From Corbicula japonica (Eukaryota > Mollusca > Bivalvia > Venerida > Cyrenidae): 64,000 nt of DNA. This document shows, in pieces, positions 43,619 to 55,332 of this stretch; positions within the stretch are counted from its first letter, which is position 1, and the number at the start of each line of letters is the position of its first letter. Below the pieces are notes generated by a model that worked only from the letters and a program-made list of their open reading frames with translations, did no database searches and had not been told where the DNA came from. A program made the position numbers and the translations under genes. The stretch lies in NCBI GenBank assembly GCA_038501625.1, contig JAZAYU010000061.1:3150303-3214302 (forward strand). Direction: 5' to 3'.

Positions 43619-44315
43619 TTAAGGGCTTGCCACACTCCTCCCAATTCTATTCATCGATAAAATAAAAATCATCAAATCTCAGTAATGGCAAAATGCCGTT
43701 AAATGAAACTTTGCACAAATGAATGTTACTAATGTAACTTTATTTTGCATACAGAACGACACGTTAGAAAAGTAAAGAAACAAAGCTAGACCTAAAAATT
43801 CCTTGAATTCTATTTGCATAAATTCACAAAAACTAAGGGATGCAGAACATAATATTAAATTCCCTCGTGAGCGCAATGATACTGACAAGAAAATGTTGTG
43901 TACTTTGTAAAAAACTTTCAACTATTAAAAGCGAAATCAGTGATTGTCATCAGTTTACGCGACCAGGAAATTGAAGGTCAAACACACTTTTACTAATATC
44001 TCGTAAAGTTTACATATTTAAATCACGAGGGCACAATAAATTGTTGTCAGTATCATATTACTCATGTGGGCATTTAAAATGATGTTTTGTGTTCTTTAGT
44101 TTTTGTGAATTTATGTAAATAGAAGTTGAGGGAATTTTTTGATCTCGCTATTGTTCTTTACTTTTCTAACGTGTCTTACCATCTGTAAAATAAAGATACA
44201 TTAATAACATACATTTGCGCAAAGTTTCAATTAACAGCAGTTTGCCGTTATTGAGATTTTGATAATTTTCTTTTTATCGATAAATAGAATTGGGAGGAGT
44301 GTGGCAGGCCCTTAA
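43619..44315. mobile_element. 689-bp foldback DNA element with TTAA target duplication
   Basis: The element 43623-44311 starts GGGCTTGCCACACTCCTCCC and ends with the inverse (GGGAGGAGTGTGGCAGGCCC), with TTAA on each side (43619-43622, 44312-44315). Unit 3 keeps the empty site with a single TTAA (near 57337). Pairing runs deep: ATGGCAAAATGCCGTTAA, CTAACGTGTC and GATACTGACA face their complements. TTAA duplication points to piggyBac or Kolobok-type transposases. No transposase is inside. Relatives are at 18490-18596, 34127-34300 and, as an inner piece, 48480-48620. Confidence 0.92.
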
Positions 44316-45551
44316 GTAGATTTGACCTATATACCTAATAACGGATCTCACAATAACTCGGTGTCAAATTACTTAAAACTTTAACAAACGTTCTCAATGC
44401 CCAATATTTTATCTCTGCACCTTTGTCTGGTAACTGACGACGCAGTTTAGCAATATTTCAGATTTACAAAATTTAAGGCACACGTTATTGTCCTGATTTA
44501 TGATACTTTCCTTAAAACATTACAGATAAGACGTATATCACGCTAGATTTATTAGTTACACGTGTCTAATTGATCGTTAATGCCGTCTAGGGTCGTTAGC
44601 AGTGGGTGGATCAATTGCCGTAGTTTCGTTAGCAGTGGGTAGATCGATTGACACTGGGGCATGATAGACACGTAAATGTCATTTCTGTAATTTCATTTAA
44701 GCTTTAAAGTAGAGCTTTTTTCTAGAAAATGTCAAATACACTCGTTCAGTCTTAATACAAACTTGTTCACTTGTTCAGAAAATGAAAATCGTCGAACAGC
44801 AGAAAAACAAAATTATTGTAGTCAGTTTAAAAATTTCATGATCGATATTTCATTTCCTGTTTATTTGTTTGAAGATGAATGCTAGTTTTACACTTCCTGG
44901 GCCCACCTTTTTATTCCATTGTCTCGCGATTGCTGAATATTGCGAGAGCTGTTTGGAATGTTCTGAGACACGTGCTATCGAATTTAAAGTAAACGTCGTA
45001 CGCAAACAGGATTTGGTAAAATTACAATTGTTGAAAAAATAAGATACCTAAACTGTTTTCAAGTCGTTGCTAAAAAGGTAAACAATTTATGGTTTTCATA
45101 GAAACCCAAAGTTCGCATATTCGGAGAAAGCCTTAATTTTGCGCGAATTAAGAAATCGTTAAATTTTTATTTTTCATAGTTTTTGTTTGGAAAGAAGAAT
45201 GAAATTATATTAATATTTAATTCACACTGAGTCGTCAGACATTTAAGCGTTATATTAACCGTTTGTCAAGAATAACGTTTTAGTTCTTGCACGCGCGGTA
45301 GAAAGAAAATCTTTTTAATGGCCGTCAGAAACGACAAGTCTTTGCTGTCACAATTTGTGTTCGAGTCTGTAAAAGAGATAAAGATTTTCTGATATACTTA
45401 TCTCTTTAATTTCTTTGGGGGTTATTTTCAGGTGATGTTAGTGTTGGTGTAAATTATGCGCAGATATCCAAAGACATCAGCTGATGAACAGAGCCATGTA
45501 GACATTTAATGTAATTTGGCATCATATAACCGGTGTGTGCTACAGCCAATG

Positions 45552-46105
45552 TATACTGAACAAAAAAAGTATCCACTTTTTATGCTTGTTTTCCCATTAC
45601 CATATTTTCATTTAAACAGGAACGCTTTGAATGGTGTTTATTTAATTAATCTCAGTTGTTTTTGAGTGAAATTGTTCATGAATAAAAACTTCCACACCAG
45701 GACCTGAGGAACTGCCAATCGAATAACAATTAATCATGACATACAAAACACTACATATTCAATTTAAAGGGAGGTAATTGGAAATTGTTGGAATTTCTAG
45801 CGTTGTTTATCGAGGACCAGTTGTGTTATTCATGAATATTTTGTGATTTTATTTATCAACAAGAGGTAGAGAAAGTGACAATAAATGTGAATATTTCGAA
45901 GAATAGCTGACATTTTACTGAAACCCATATTATAACAAAGGGAAAGATAACTAAGTTGTGGCTGCAGATTTTCAGGAATACTTAATCCCTTTGCAATGGT
46001 AACAGAAAAGCAATTGTGTACACATATAGAATTTTGAGTTTTCGTTTTTATATTTTACAAAATTTAATATAGGTAAGTGGATACTTTTTATTTTTGTTGA
46101 GTATA
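45552..46105. mobile_element. About 554-bp TIR element, TA-flanked, in unit 1
   Basis: The left end TATACTGAACAAAAAAAGTA then TCCACTT is mirrored by AAGTGGATACTTTTTATTTT and TGTTGAGTATA at the right. Inside is AGGGAGGTAATT, as in 12702-13265, so both belong to one Tc1/mariner-like MITE group. The same element in unit 3 is at 58555-59095, so it predates the duplication. Confidence 0.75.
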
Positions 46106-46412
46106 TATATGTCAGACTTAAAGCTGTGAGATACGGATTCGGAGCTAAAAAAGATCTAGCTATGACAACGGGAAGGTGACTATCTTTATCAGGCAGATAT
46201 CATTTGATTAAAATATGGTTTGACAATCAGTAGCAGGTCAATTATTGTACATTGAATCCAGGCTAAAATTACTAAGTTAAGAAACCCAGATGAATCGCAT
46301 AAATTACACAACGTCATATTTAACCGCTGTCGAAGTCAATCTGTTCGCATCAAGTACGACTTACCTTAGTAATTCACCTATCTACTCAATAATGTTTCAT
46401 GGTAAAAATAAA

Positions 46413-46740
46413 ATATGCATTTCGGGAATGGCCATAGCTAGACGAAATAAGTAAGAAAGGAAAAGAGAGCATTAGCTAATAAAATTAATAAAATTATCAA
46501 CTCAAACAATTAGCAAATAGATGAAAAAAGAACTTCGATAGCCACCGAACATGACGTGGTTAAATTCTGCAGGCTTGGCCCGAACGAGCCAGACCACAAG
46601 CAGTAATGGAAATGTACACCACCGTCCACTCCGCCAAGACTTTGGCCGATTGTAACTTTTATACAGCTATATTTATCGTACCCAAAGACCTATACAAGGT
46701 ACGGGGAGCTTTTTTACAGCCGCAAAATGGTACAAACAAA
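46413..46740 (-). repeat. Family A tail joined to family E (unit 1)
   Basis: AATATGCATTTCGGGAATGGCC and GGAAAAGAGAGCATTAGC are a diverged family A tail. From 46520, GATGAAAAAAGAACTTCG, TCTGCAGGCTTGGCCCGAACG, ACCACCGTCCACTCCGCC is a diverged family E copy. The same pair is in unit 3 (59375-59660). Unit 2 begins inside the family E part (51650). Confidence 0.6.
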
Positions 46741-47635
46741 CCTACAATGATATTTAAGCAGCTTTAAAAGAAATTTTCTCAGATGATTTCAAAATGATAA
46801 CCTATCAATCATTTCTGTTAACAAGATAATGCATAACTATTAAATTCCAGTTCCAATTGTGTAATTGCTTTATTATAGAACGATATTGCAAATAAACTTC
46901 CCTTGTTACTTCGAAACATATGTTCGATGCAATCTTAATATTGTTATTAAGACTGATAGTTTCCAGTTTATTGCGACTATAAATCATAAAGATGCAATAC
47001 AATTTGATCTGATGATGTTTACTTTTGATGCGCAAAAGACGAAGATGCAAGTGCGTCTTGTAATTTCATCTAATCCATTTCAGCATTGACAAGTTAACCC
47101 ATTAGTTGCTTCGACAATCCGAGAATATAGTTCGAATCAGAAGAAAAATGTTGCTATAATCTTACTTTGTCGTCATGTGATTTACTGTGAATGGACTTAT
47201 TTTCGTGGGCGTAAAAGTTTGAAGTTTTCGGTTAAAACAGCAATTTCATGGGTCCTTAAATTTGTGATTTTTCCAACAATGTTTACAAACAATGCTATGT
47301 TCTTTTTTTATTTCGTCTTGGCTTCAAAGTTTTGATCGACCTATTCACAAAATACATGACAATAAGTAACCAACGAAAATTTATTATTTCACAGTATCAG
47401 TTTCCCAGCTGCTTAAAAGGGAGATGATACCATCAACCAATTCTTTCAGCTACAAAATGTACCTTCTAGGTTTTTGTTGTCTTCCTGTCGACATATAGAC
47501 CTATGTAGCTATATGTATTCACGCTAATGATCTAAAAATAGTAGAAAAGAAACTTCCGTTATGTTGAAATGATGTTCGATGAGTTATGTACCCAGTCACA
47601 AGGACGTCAATGATCGTTGCTTTAACATACACGTT

Positions 47636-48041
47636 ATTTCCCAATTACAGGTTATTTTTGTATTTTATTGGTATACTTTTCATCATAAAATCTTGACTAC
47701 AATATTACTCAGCTATAGGTTATCTTCATATTTTATTTTATTGGTATACTTTTCATCATACAGTCTCCTTAGTATTGCCCTCTACATGTACCCTACTTAG
47801 TAAAATTAAATTAAATAAAAAAAAAGGTAGTGTTGGAAGATATTACTTGAAAAGTAGCCATACACATCTTTTGTTAATTCTGTTAACAAATCAGAATTAA
47901 GCCTTGTTTTCTTTATGCATGTAAGTGCATTCCTTTGTTGTTGTTAGTTTTATTTGCTGCATTATGTATACAATGATTGCAATGTCATGTAACATGACCC
48001 ATGATTGGAAAATAAATTTATTCTATTCTATTCTATTCGTT
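47636..48041 (+). mobile_element. LINE 3' end with (ATTCT)n tail, unit 1
   Basis: The segment from ATTTCCCAATTACAGG to AAATAAATTTATTCTATTCT is absent from unit 3, which joins ACACGTT straight to CTAAGGACTC; CGTT flanks both ends. AATAAA followed by a pentamer repeat at the 3' end fits a 5'-truncated CR1-like LINE. The 73-residue frame at 47579 (and 52619) runs across it and is not a gene. Unit 2 copy: 52676-53084, with one more pentamer. Confidence 0.7.
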
Positions 48042-49676
48042 CTAAGGACTCAAATTATATAAGGGAAAGAATTTACTCCATTAACAACAGTATTTGTTGA
48101 GGTGCAAAGTTATAAATGCAGCTGAATAGAATCCTGCATAAAAAGTTGTGTTTACTTAATTAAACAATTACCAGAGAAAGGATACAACGTTTTTATTATG
48201 TGTTGTTTTGAGTAATGGTATACATATATGACTTAAAAAGAATACATATCTTTAAAAAACCAAGTATAACTTAAGGTAATGTCCAAGACTGAAAATGTAG
48301 GTAGAACAAACTTAATTACAAAAGTGTTCCAGTATTAGTATGAGCGTCTGGAATGGTGTCCCATTTGACATTGAATTTTTCTCTTTCGTACATTATAAAA
48401 CAAACAGTTTAAAAAGTATATACCGTCTGTTCCGTTATTTAAAAACATGTTTGAAATCGAGCATGTTTAGATCATTGCAGAAAAAGACCTAAAAAATCTC
48501 AATATTCTATTTGCAATAAATCACAAAAACGATGCAACACAACAATTCGAATGCCCTCGTGATTCAAATGATACTGGCAAAAATATCTAAGGTTCTTGAA
48601 AAGAACTCTCAGTTATGTAAGAAGAAATCAACTTTTTTTATTTTTGTTAATGTTCCCTATGTCTTTCCTTATCCCAAATGATGTTTTTGTTTATAAATGA
48701 ATACGGCCTTGAAACCGTTTGTGTGAAACATAAATATTATATTTTCTTAACTCAAACTCGAAACAAAAATGTTGTTATAAAGTCTTATTCAATTTGTCAG
48801 TTTAGAAGAATACACAATGACATATGTTCAAATTACTTTATCATTTTGTCGACATACTGTTTTGGTATGGCGGTTATTAATGTCCCAGAAGACTGCAGTC
48901 AGGCAGATCGGTAATACCCGATGGGACTGCCAGCAATAAATAGGCCGCCTTCATTTTGTATTTCTCAGTCCCTGACTAACTAATGCTGGCTTTATAAATT
49001 GAATTTCAGTTAAATAACATAGTTAAGGTGCGGATTTTAGGGTTCGTCAATTTCTGGAAGGCAGGTTAAATTTCTGAGAACTAGGTTAAATATATCTAGT
49101 TCAAATTTATTTACTTAATTAATTATGAATTCTTTTAAATATTGATTTTATAAAATGTTTAAAGGCATTTGGCTTCATGTAACGACGGTTTATAATTTTA
49201 TTCGCATTTTGTCATGTTTGACCGAATCGAGACAGATATTAAAGATTAGCCGTCAAAATGCAAATGTTTGTGAACTGCAGATATTTCAAACATTTCAAGA
49301 TAGTTTGACTTGCAACAAGTGAAACCATCATTTCCCAGGCGCAGTTTAAAAAAAATCATAATTAGTTATTTCTAGTCTCTAACATAATTAATGACAAGTT
49401 TAACAGTTTGTACATTTGCATTTACATATTAACTACGATATATATGCTGTCATTTCTAAACTAATGTTAGCTTGTTTATAAGAAAATGTGTAATCATGAC
49501 TTTCATAACCGAAAGATTTGTATTAACACCTGCTTACAAGGCTTCAAAATAATGTAATTAAAATTTGAGAGGGATAGACATTTTTAACCTTATAATCAAA
49601 CTGATGAGCCTATTAGTACTTCTGTTAATATGTCAACTGTTTAATAAAATTATTCCATGCATTCTACATATTGAAC

Positions 49677-50330
49677 TTATTTTCAGGTGTTCTCTTTCGC
49701 GACGTATGATGTTTTCCACATTGTACACTTCTTCATAATTTTATATGATACAAGCTCGCCAGTCTCTGCAAGAGAAAATCAAAATTAAACAATTTTCGCT
49801 TTTAATGAATATAAAAAGCAATTTAACAGATGGTTCATATGATAATTATATTTCATAGAGCTTCAAGATGTGATCAATACGCCCTCTTTCTTGCTGGATG
49901 ATATTTGTTTTAATTGGTACAGCTATTTATAAACTTGAAAAAAGGAATCCCAATGGGTACAAATTGTGCAATTCTTGTTGCTGATTTTTTTATATTGAGA
50001 GAGACTATTCGTGATCATCTTCTATCGGACATCAAGATGATATTATAACAACCTTTAACAACACGGCAACGTGTTTTGACAATTTGTTAAACATAGAGTA
50101 AACAATTTTCTATCTTTTATCCATAAAAAGATCACTTCGAACTCCAGCATAATAAAGCAAACACTTTAGAAAAGCGAACAACTTTGGTCTGATGTTTTGC
50201 TATAGAAAACAAATTTGTAACTACTAAAATAATTACGATAAAAGAGTTAATTTTGATATTTAAATTGCACAGTTTTCATACAAAATCAGACAACGGCCTC
50301 ACATATAGTAAAAGAGTAAAGAGGAAAATA
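49677..50330. other. No recognised feature
   Basis: AT-rich DNA after the end of unit 1. No gene or repeat copy recognised. Confidence 0.4.
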
Positions 50331-50515
50331 AGTATATGAAAAAAATGAAAGCTGCCGAACACGACAAATATCAAAATATTGCACAATCTCCACACAGAGT
50401 TGTCGTTCCTTGCAGTCTCTTAAAGCGAGTTAAGGAGCGACAACTCTGGATAGAGATTGAATATTGCAGGATCGATTTGATTGATCCTGTTCATGAGCAG
50501 TAAAAGTTCTAAATG
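50331..50515 (-). repeat. Family E repeat split by a 76-bp palindromic insert
   Basis: ATGAAAGCTGCCGAACACG then, after the insert, AATATTGCAGGATCGATTTG, TTGATCCTG and TAAAAGTTCTAAATGCATAT follow family E (compare 32105-32350). Confidence 0.55.
50375..50468. mobile_element. 76-bp palindromic MITE with 9-bp target duplication
   Basis: AATATTGCA lies at 50375-50383 and 50460-50468. The insert 50384-50459 starts CAATCTCCACACAGAGTTGTCG and ends CGACAACTCTGGATAGAGATTG, inverted repeats of about 25 bp that leave only some 25 bp in the middle. It sits inside a family E copy, whose uninterrupted form has AATATTGCAGGCTC. A 9-bp duplication would suit Mutator-like elements, or an 8-bp hAT site plus a chance match. 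Confidence 0.8.
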
Positions 50516-50519
50516 CATA

Positions 50520-50969
50520 TTACTGACTAGTGTTGGGATATCGGTTGCAAACAACAATCGATCATCAGTTGGAATCGGTTGCCACTTCCGATGTGATTTC
50601 ACCGATTATTAATCGGTTTATAAATCATATCTGTGTTACATTATCAAATGGTTTCTAATAAGTAGCTTATATAATATCCCTTATTATTGTGTGTTTGCTG
50701 CTACTTTCTACATAAAGATTGGTGTTCTAATTACGAAAATTAAACTTTTTAAGGTGTTTTTTTTAAATATGCACTGATTAGAATGAATGAACAATCATGA
50801 CTAGTACAAATATTGACAAAGATATGTTTAATTGTGCAGTAGTTTACAGCCGGGGGTATACATCAGTTTAAATCGATTATGGGATAATGACATCGATTAT
50901 CGGCATCGGGAGGTTCTCACTGATGATTAATCGATGTCTTTCGATCATCGGCACATCACTATTACTGAC
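50520..50969. mobile_element. 434-bp hAT-type MITE, second copy, perfect 8-bp duplication
   Basis: The element 50528-50961 starts TAGTGTTGGGATATCGGTTG and ends GATCATCGGCACATCACTA. TTACTGAC flanks it on both sides (50520-50527, 50962-50969). It is the reverse orientation of 28214-28647 and exactly the same length. Confidence 0.93.
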
Positions 50970-51649
50970 CACACCGCCTTCTCATTAGTTGATCGCAATA
51001 ATATTTGCACAAACAATTCTACTGTGGTAAATAGATGAGAAAACAGCCAGAGTAATAGCAATAGTAAAAGAAACTGTAATCGGGTTCCCTTGGGTAATAC
51101 CGTACCGTTGTTACTATACGGATTATTACTGCCAGCGTCTATAACAACGTACGACCTTGACCTGAATTCAAGATGGCGGATGGCCGCTACATGTTCTATA
51201 TATAAATAGAACATGGTACCCGTTTAAAGAAACTGCACTCATACTCAATGACTAGAAAATCAACAGTACGAGCAGAATCTTCAAACTGTGCTAAAATTCA
51301 GCTCATATCTAACACATTATTTCTCGGTGCACGACAATTCGCCGAAAGACACTTGATAGAATACGACACTTGACAGAAAGAAATGTTTTCCATGCACGTG
51401 ATCGAAATAAAACAGAATTTTGAGTTGAACATGTCACTGCAGTAATTAAATAAAGCATCCAGACATTTCTACTAAATTATTAACGATGCAAATTTGTTTC
51501 CCTAATAAAATATTTTTCATTTTGTGTCACATTGATTTTATAAAACAATGTTTTCCCCGGGATTTTGTACAACATGCAGTCCATGGTGCATCAATATGTT
51601 TTCAAATTGTGTTGTTGTTGTTGTTGTTGTTTCTTTCATTAAAAGAAAC
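50970..51649. other. No recognised gene; (GTT)n run at 51611-51631
   Basis: Mixed AT-rich sequence. The (GTT)n run lies just before the start of duplication unit 2 (51650). Confidence 0.45.
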
Positions 51650-52352
51650 GAACGAGCCAGACCACAAGCAGTAATGGAAATGTACACCACCGTCCACTCC
51701 GCCAAGACCTTGGCCGATTGCAACTTTTATACAGCTATATTTATCGTACCCAAAGACCTATACAAGGTACGGGGGGGTTTTTTACAGCCGCAAAATGGTA
51801 CAAACAAACCTACAATGATATTTAAGCAGCTTGAAAAGAAATTTTCTCAGATGATTTCAAAATGATAACCTATCAATCATTTCTGTTAACAAGATAAAGC
51901 ATAACTATTAAATTCCAGTTCCAATTGTGTAATTGCTTTATTAAAGAACGATATTGCAAATAAACTTCCCCTGTTACTTCGAAACATATGTTCGATGCAA
52001 TCTTAATATTGTTATTAAGATTGATAGTTTCCAGTTTATTGCGACTATAAATCATAAAGATGCAATACAATTTGATCTGATGATGTTTACTTTTGATGCG
52101 CAAAAGACGAAGATGTAAGTGCGTCTTGTAATTTCATCTAATCCATTTCAGCATTGACAAGTTAACCCATAAGTTGCTTCGACAATCCGAGAATATAGTT
52201 CGAATCAGAAGAAAAATGTTGCTTTAATCTTACTTTGTCGTCATGTGATTTACTGTGAATGGACTTATTTTCGTGGGCGTATAGACCTATGTAGCTATAT
52301 GTATTCACGCTAATGATCTAAAAATAGTAGAAAAGAAACTTTAGTTATGTTG

Positions 52353-52610
52353 AAATGGGGCGCGTCGCGGGAAAAGGTACCTTCGGACAATTGACGTCAA
52401 TTATTGAAATGACGTCGTAAAATTGAGCAGACGACATTCATTATTTTTAATTTCGCGGTAAAAATACAATTTTATGACAAAATTTGTAAAAAAATCAGCT
52501 TTTATTTACGATAAAATAATAGAATGTTGTAAGCTATTTCTAAATATAGTATTAACTAAAATGTCACAAAATATGACCGAAGGTACCTTTTCCCGTGGCG
52601 CGCCCCAAAT
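52353..52610. mobile_element. 250-bp MITE, GGGGCGCG ends, 4-bp AAAT duplication
   Basis: The element 52357-52606 starts GGGGCGCGTCGCGGGAAAAG then GTACCTTCGG, mirrored at the right (CCGAAGGTACCTTTTCCCG, GCGCGCCCC). AAAT is on both sides. Units 1 (near 47568) and 3 (near 60499) show the empty site with one AAAT. No protein; superfamily not identified. The GC-rich ends contrast with an AT-rich middle. Confidence 0.92.
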
Positions 52611-52675
52611 GATGTTCGATGAGTTATGTACCCAGCCACAAGGACGTCAATGATCGTTGCTTTAACATACACGTT

Positions 52676-53084
52676 ATTTCCCAATTACAGGTTATTTTTG
52701 TATTTTATTGGTATACTTTTCATCATAAAATCTTGACTACAATATTACTCAGCTATAGGTTATCTTCATATTTTATTTTATTGGTATACTTTTCATCATA
52801 CAGTCTCCTTAGTATTGCCCTCTACATGTACCCTACTTAGTAAAATTAAATTAAATAAAAAAAAGGTAGTGTTGGAAGATATTACTTGAAAAGTAGCCAT
52901 ACACATCTTTTGTTAATTGTGTTAACAAATCAGAATTGAGCCTTGTTTTCTTTATGCATGTAAGTGCATTCCTTTGTTGTTGTTAGTTTTATTTGCTGCA
53001 TTATGTATACATTGATTGCAATGTCATGTATCATGACCCATGATTGGAAAATAAATTTATTCTATTCTATTCTATTCTATTCGT
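52676..53084 (+). mobile_element. LINE 3' end with (ATTCT)n tail, unit 2
   Basis: Same insert as 47636-48041, with TTCTA repeated four times rather than three. Confidence 0.7.
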
Positions 53085-53982
53085 TCTAAGGACTCAAATT
53101 ATATAAGGGAAAGAATTTACTCCATTAACAACAGTATTTGTTGAGGTGCAAAGTTATAAATGCAGCTGAATAGAATCCTGCATAAAAAGTTGTGTTTACT
53201 TAATTAAACAATTACCAGAGAAAGGATACAACGTTTTTATTATGTGTTGTTTTGAGTAATGTATGACTTAAAAAGAATACATATCTTAAAAAACCAAGTA
53301 TAACTTAAGGTAATGTCCAAGACTGAAAATGTAGGTAGAACAAACTTAATTACAAAAGTGTTCCAGTATTAGTATGAGCGTCTGGAATGGTGTCCCATTT
53401 GACATTGAATTTTTCTCTTTCGTACATTATAAAACAAACAGTTTAAAAAATATATACCGTCTGTTCCGTTATTTAAAAACATTTTTGAAATCGAGCATGT
53501 TTAAATCATTGCAGAAAAAGACCTAAAAAATCTCAAAATTCTATTTGCAATAAATCACAAAAACGATGCAACACAACAATTCGAATGCCCTCGTGAGTCA
53601 AATGATACTGGCAAAAATATCTAAGGTTCTTGAAAAGAACTCTAAGTTATGTAAGAAGAAATCAACTTTTTTTATTTTTGTTAATGTTCCCTATGTCTTT
53701 CCTTATCCCAAATGATGTTTTTGTTTATAAATGAATACGGCCTTGAAACCGTTAGTGTGAAACATAAATAATATATTTTCTTAACTCAAACTCGAAACAA
53801 AAATGTTGTTATAAAGTCTTATTCAATTTGTCAGTTTAGAAGAATACACAATGACATATGTTCAAATTACTTTATCATTTTGTCGACATACTGTTTTGGT
53901 ATGGCGGTTATTAATGTCCCAGAAGACTGCAGTCAGGCAGATCGGTAAAACCCGATGGGACTGCCAGCAATAAATAAGCCGC

Positions 53983-54320
53983 CTTCTATACCGAAAGGTG
54001 AAATATGCATATCAGGAATTGCCACATACAGAAAAAAACACCCTCCCCACACAGTCAAGAAGAAGAGGGAGAGAGAGCATGGTTAATAAAATGACCAATT
54101 TCAAAAGAGATACCACAAACAATTAACAAAAATGAGAACCCGAGGGGTTACCGTCCTGGAACGGTCAGTGGCAAATCAAATTGCCACCGGGGGTTAAAAC
54201 CATGTTCTAGGCTGCACCAACCTCACACTTGCCAAAAATGCATAATGCACAGGAGGAGAAATATCATTTGGACAACAAGTGTAGTCGCTCAACAGTACTG
54301 TTCTACTTTTGAAGACTTTT
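53983..54320 (-). repeat. Family A segment inserted in unit 2
   Basis: GAAATATGCATATCAGGAAT, CACCCTCCCCACACAGTC, GGGTTACCGTCCTGG, AATTGCCACCGGGGG, CCATGTTCTAGGCTGCACC and CTCACACTTGCC are family A, minus orientation, followed by about 85 bp of other DNA. Unit 1 (48950) lacks the whole segment, joining GCCGCCTTC to ATTTTGTATTT. Confidence 0.82.
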
Positions 54321-55253
54321 GCACATTTTGTATTTCTCAGTCCCTGACTTACTAATGCTGACTTTATAAATTGAATTTCAGTTAAATAACATTGTTAAGG
54401 TGCGGATTTTAGGGTTCGTAAATTTCTGGAAGGCAGGTTAAATTTCTGAGAACTAGGTTAAATATATCTAGTTCAAATTTATTTACTTAATTAATTATGA
54501 GTTCTTTTAAATATTGATTTTATAAAATGTTTAAAGGCATTTGGCTTCATATAACGACGGTTTATAATTTTAAATATTCGCATTTTTGTCATGTTTGACC
54601 GAATCGAGACAGATATTAAAGATTAGCCGTCAAAATGCAAATGTTCGTGAACTGCAGATATTTCAAACATTTCAAGATAGTTTGACTTGCAACAAGTGAA
54701 ACCATCATTTCCCAGGCGCAGTTTAAAAAAACTTAATTAGTTATTTCTAGTTCCTAACATAATTAATGACAAGTTTAACAGTTTGTACATTTGCATTTAC
54801 ATATTAACTACGATATATATATTGTCATTTATAAACTAATGTTAGCTTGTTTATAAGAAAATGTGTAATAATGACTTTCATACCTGAAAGATTTGTATTA
54901 ACACCTGCTGACAAGGCTTGAAATAATGTAATTAAAATTTGAGAGGGATACACATTTTTAACCTTATAATCAAACTGATGAGCCTAATAGTACTTCTGTT
55001 TATATGTCAACTGTTTAATAAAATTATTCCATGCATTCTACATATTGAACAAAAATTAGAATCAGTGTCGAGCCCAAAAATGGTAAAGTAACTACTAGTT
55101 ACTGCTTGCTTAAAGTGCACAAAACGACACATAACGTATGATTTATCGCCAACTCCAGTGTTGCATAACTACCAAATAATCCTTGCTCTGAACATCTAAA
55201 TAAACATGTAATAAAGTATTGCAGAAACGTTTTTAAAACCAGTGGAATAATCT

Positions 55254-55332
55254 GAGCTGAAGGTTATAAAGCTGAGATTAGAAACCAGTCTCAAATCTCA
55301 AGCATCAGATTGGCTGAAATGGCTACCAGTCG
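55254..55332 (+). mobile_element. Family B MITE, left half at a duplication breakpoint
   Basis: AGCTGAAGGTTATAAAGCTG, CTCAAATCTCAAGCATCAG and GGCTGAAATGGCTACCAGTC match the left arm of family B, preceded by CTG. The right arm is missing; unit 3 starts immediately after at CGACCGATTTAAC. Confidence 0.8.

Larger units (their letters stand above)
41493..49676 (+). repeat. Segmental duplication unit 1
   Basis: About 8.2 kb repeated at 55334-63349 (unit 3), with the part from 46581 on repeated at 51650-55050 (unit 2). Matching is close over kilobases, with single-base changes and a few clean insertions or deletions. Frames kept in more than one unit (43207/56925, 48678/61201, 46805/59748) have amino-acid changes or a stop in a sister copy, so I do not call them genes. 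Stretches between the listed inserts (42297-42626, 42764-43618, 44316-45551, 48050-49676) show no gene. Confidence 0.93.
51650..55050 (+). repeat. Segmental duplication unit 2 (partial)
   Basis: It matches unit 1 from 46581 to 49676, but lacks about 285 bp (unit 1 47211-47497), has gained the 250-bp element at 52357-52606 and carries the family A segment at 53983-54320. It starts inside a family E copy and ends at CATATTGAAC. Shared single-base changes group it with unit 3 over most of its length. Confidence 0.9.
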
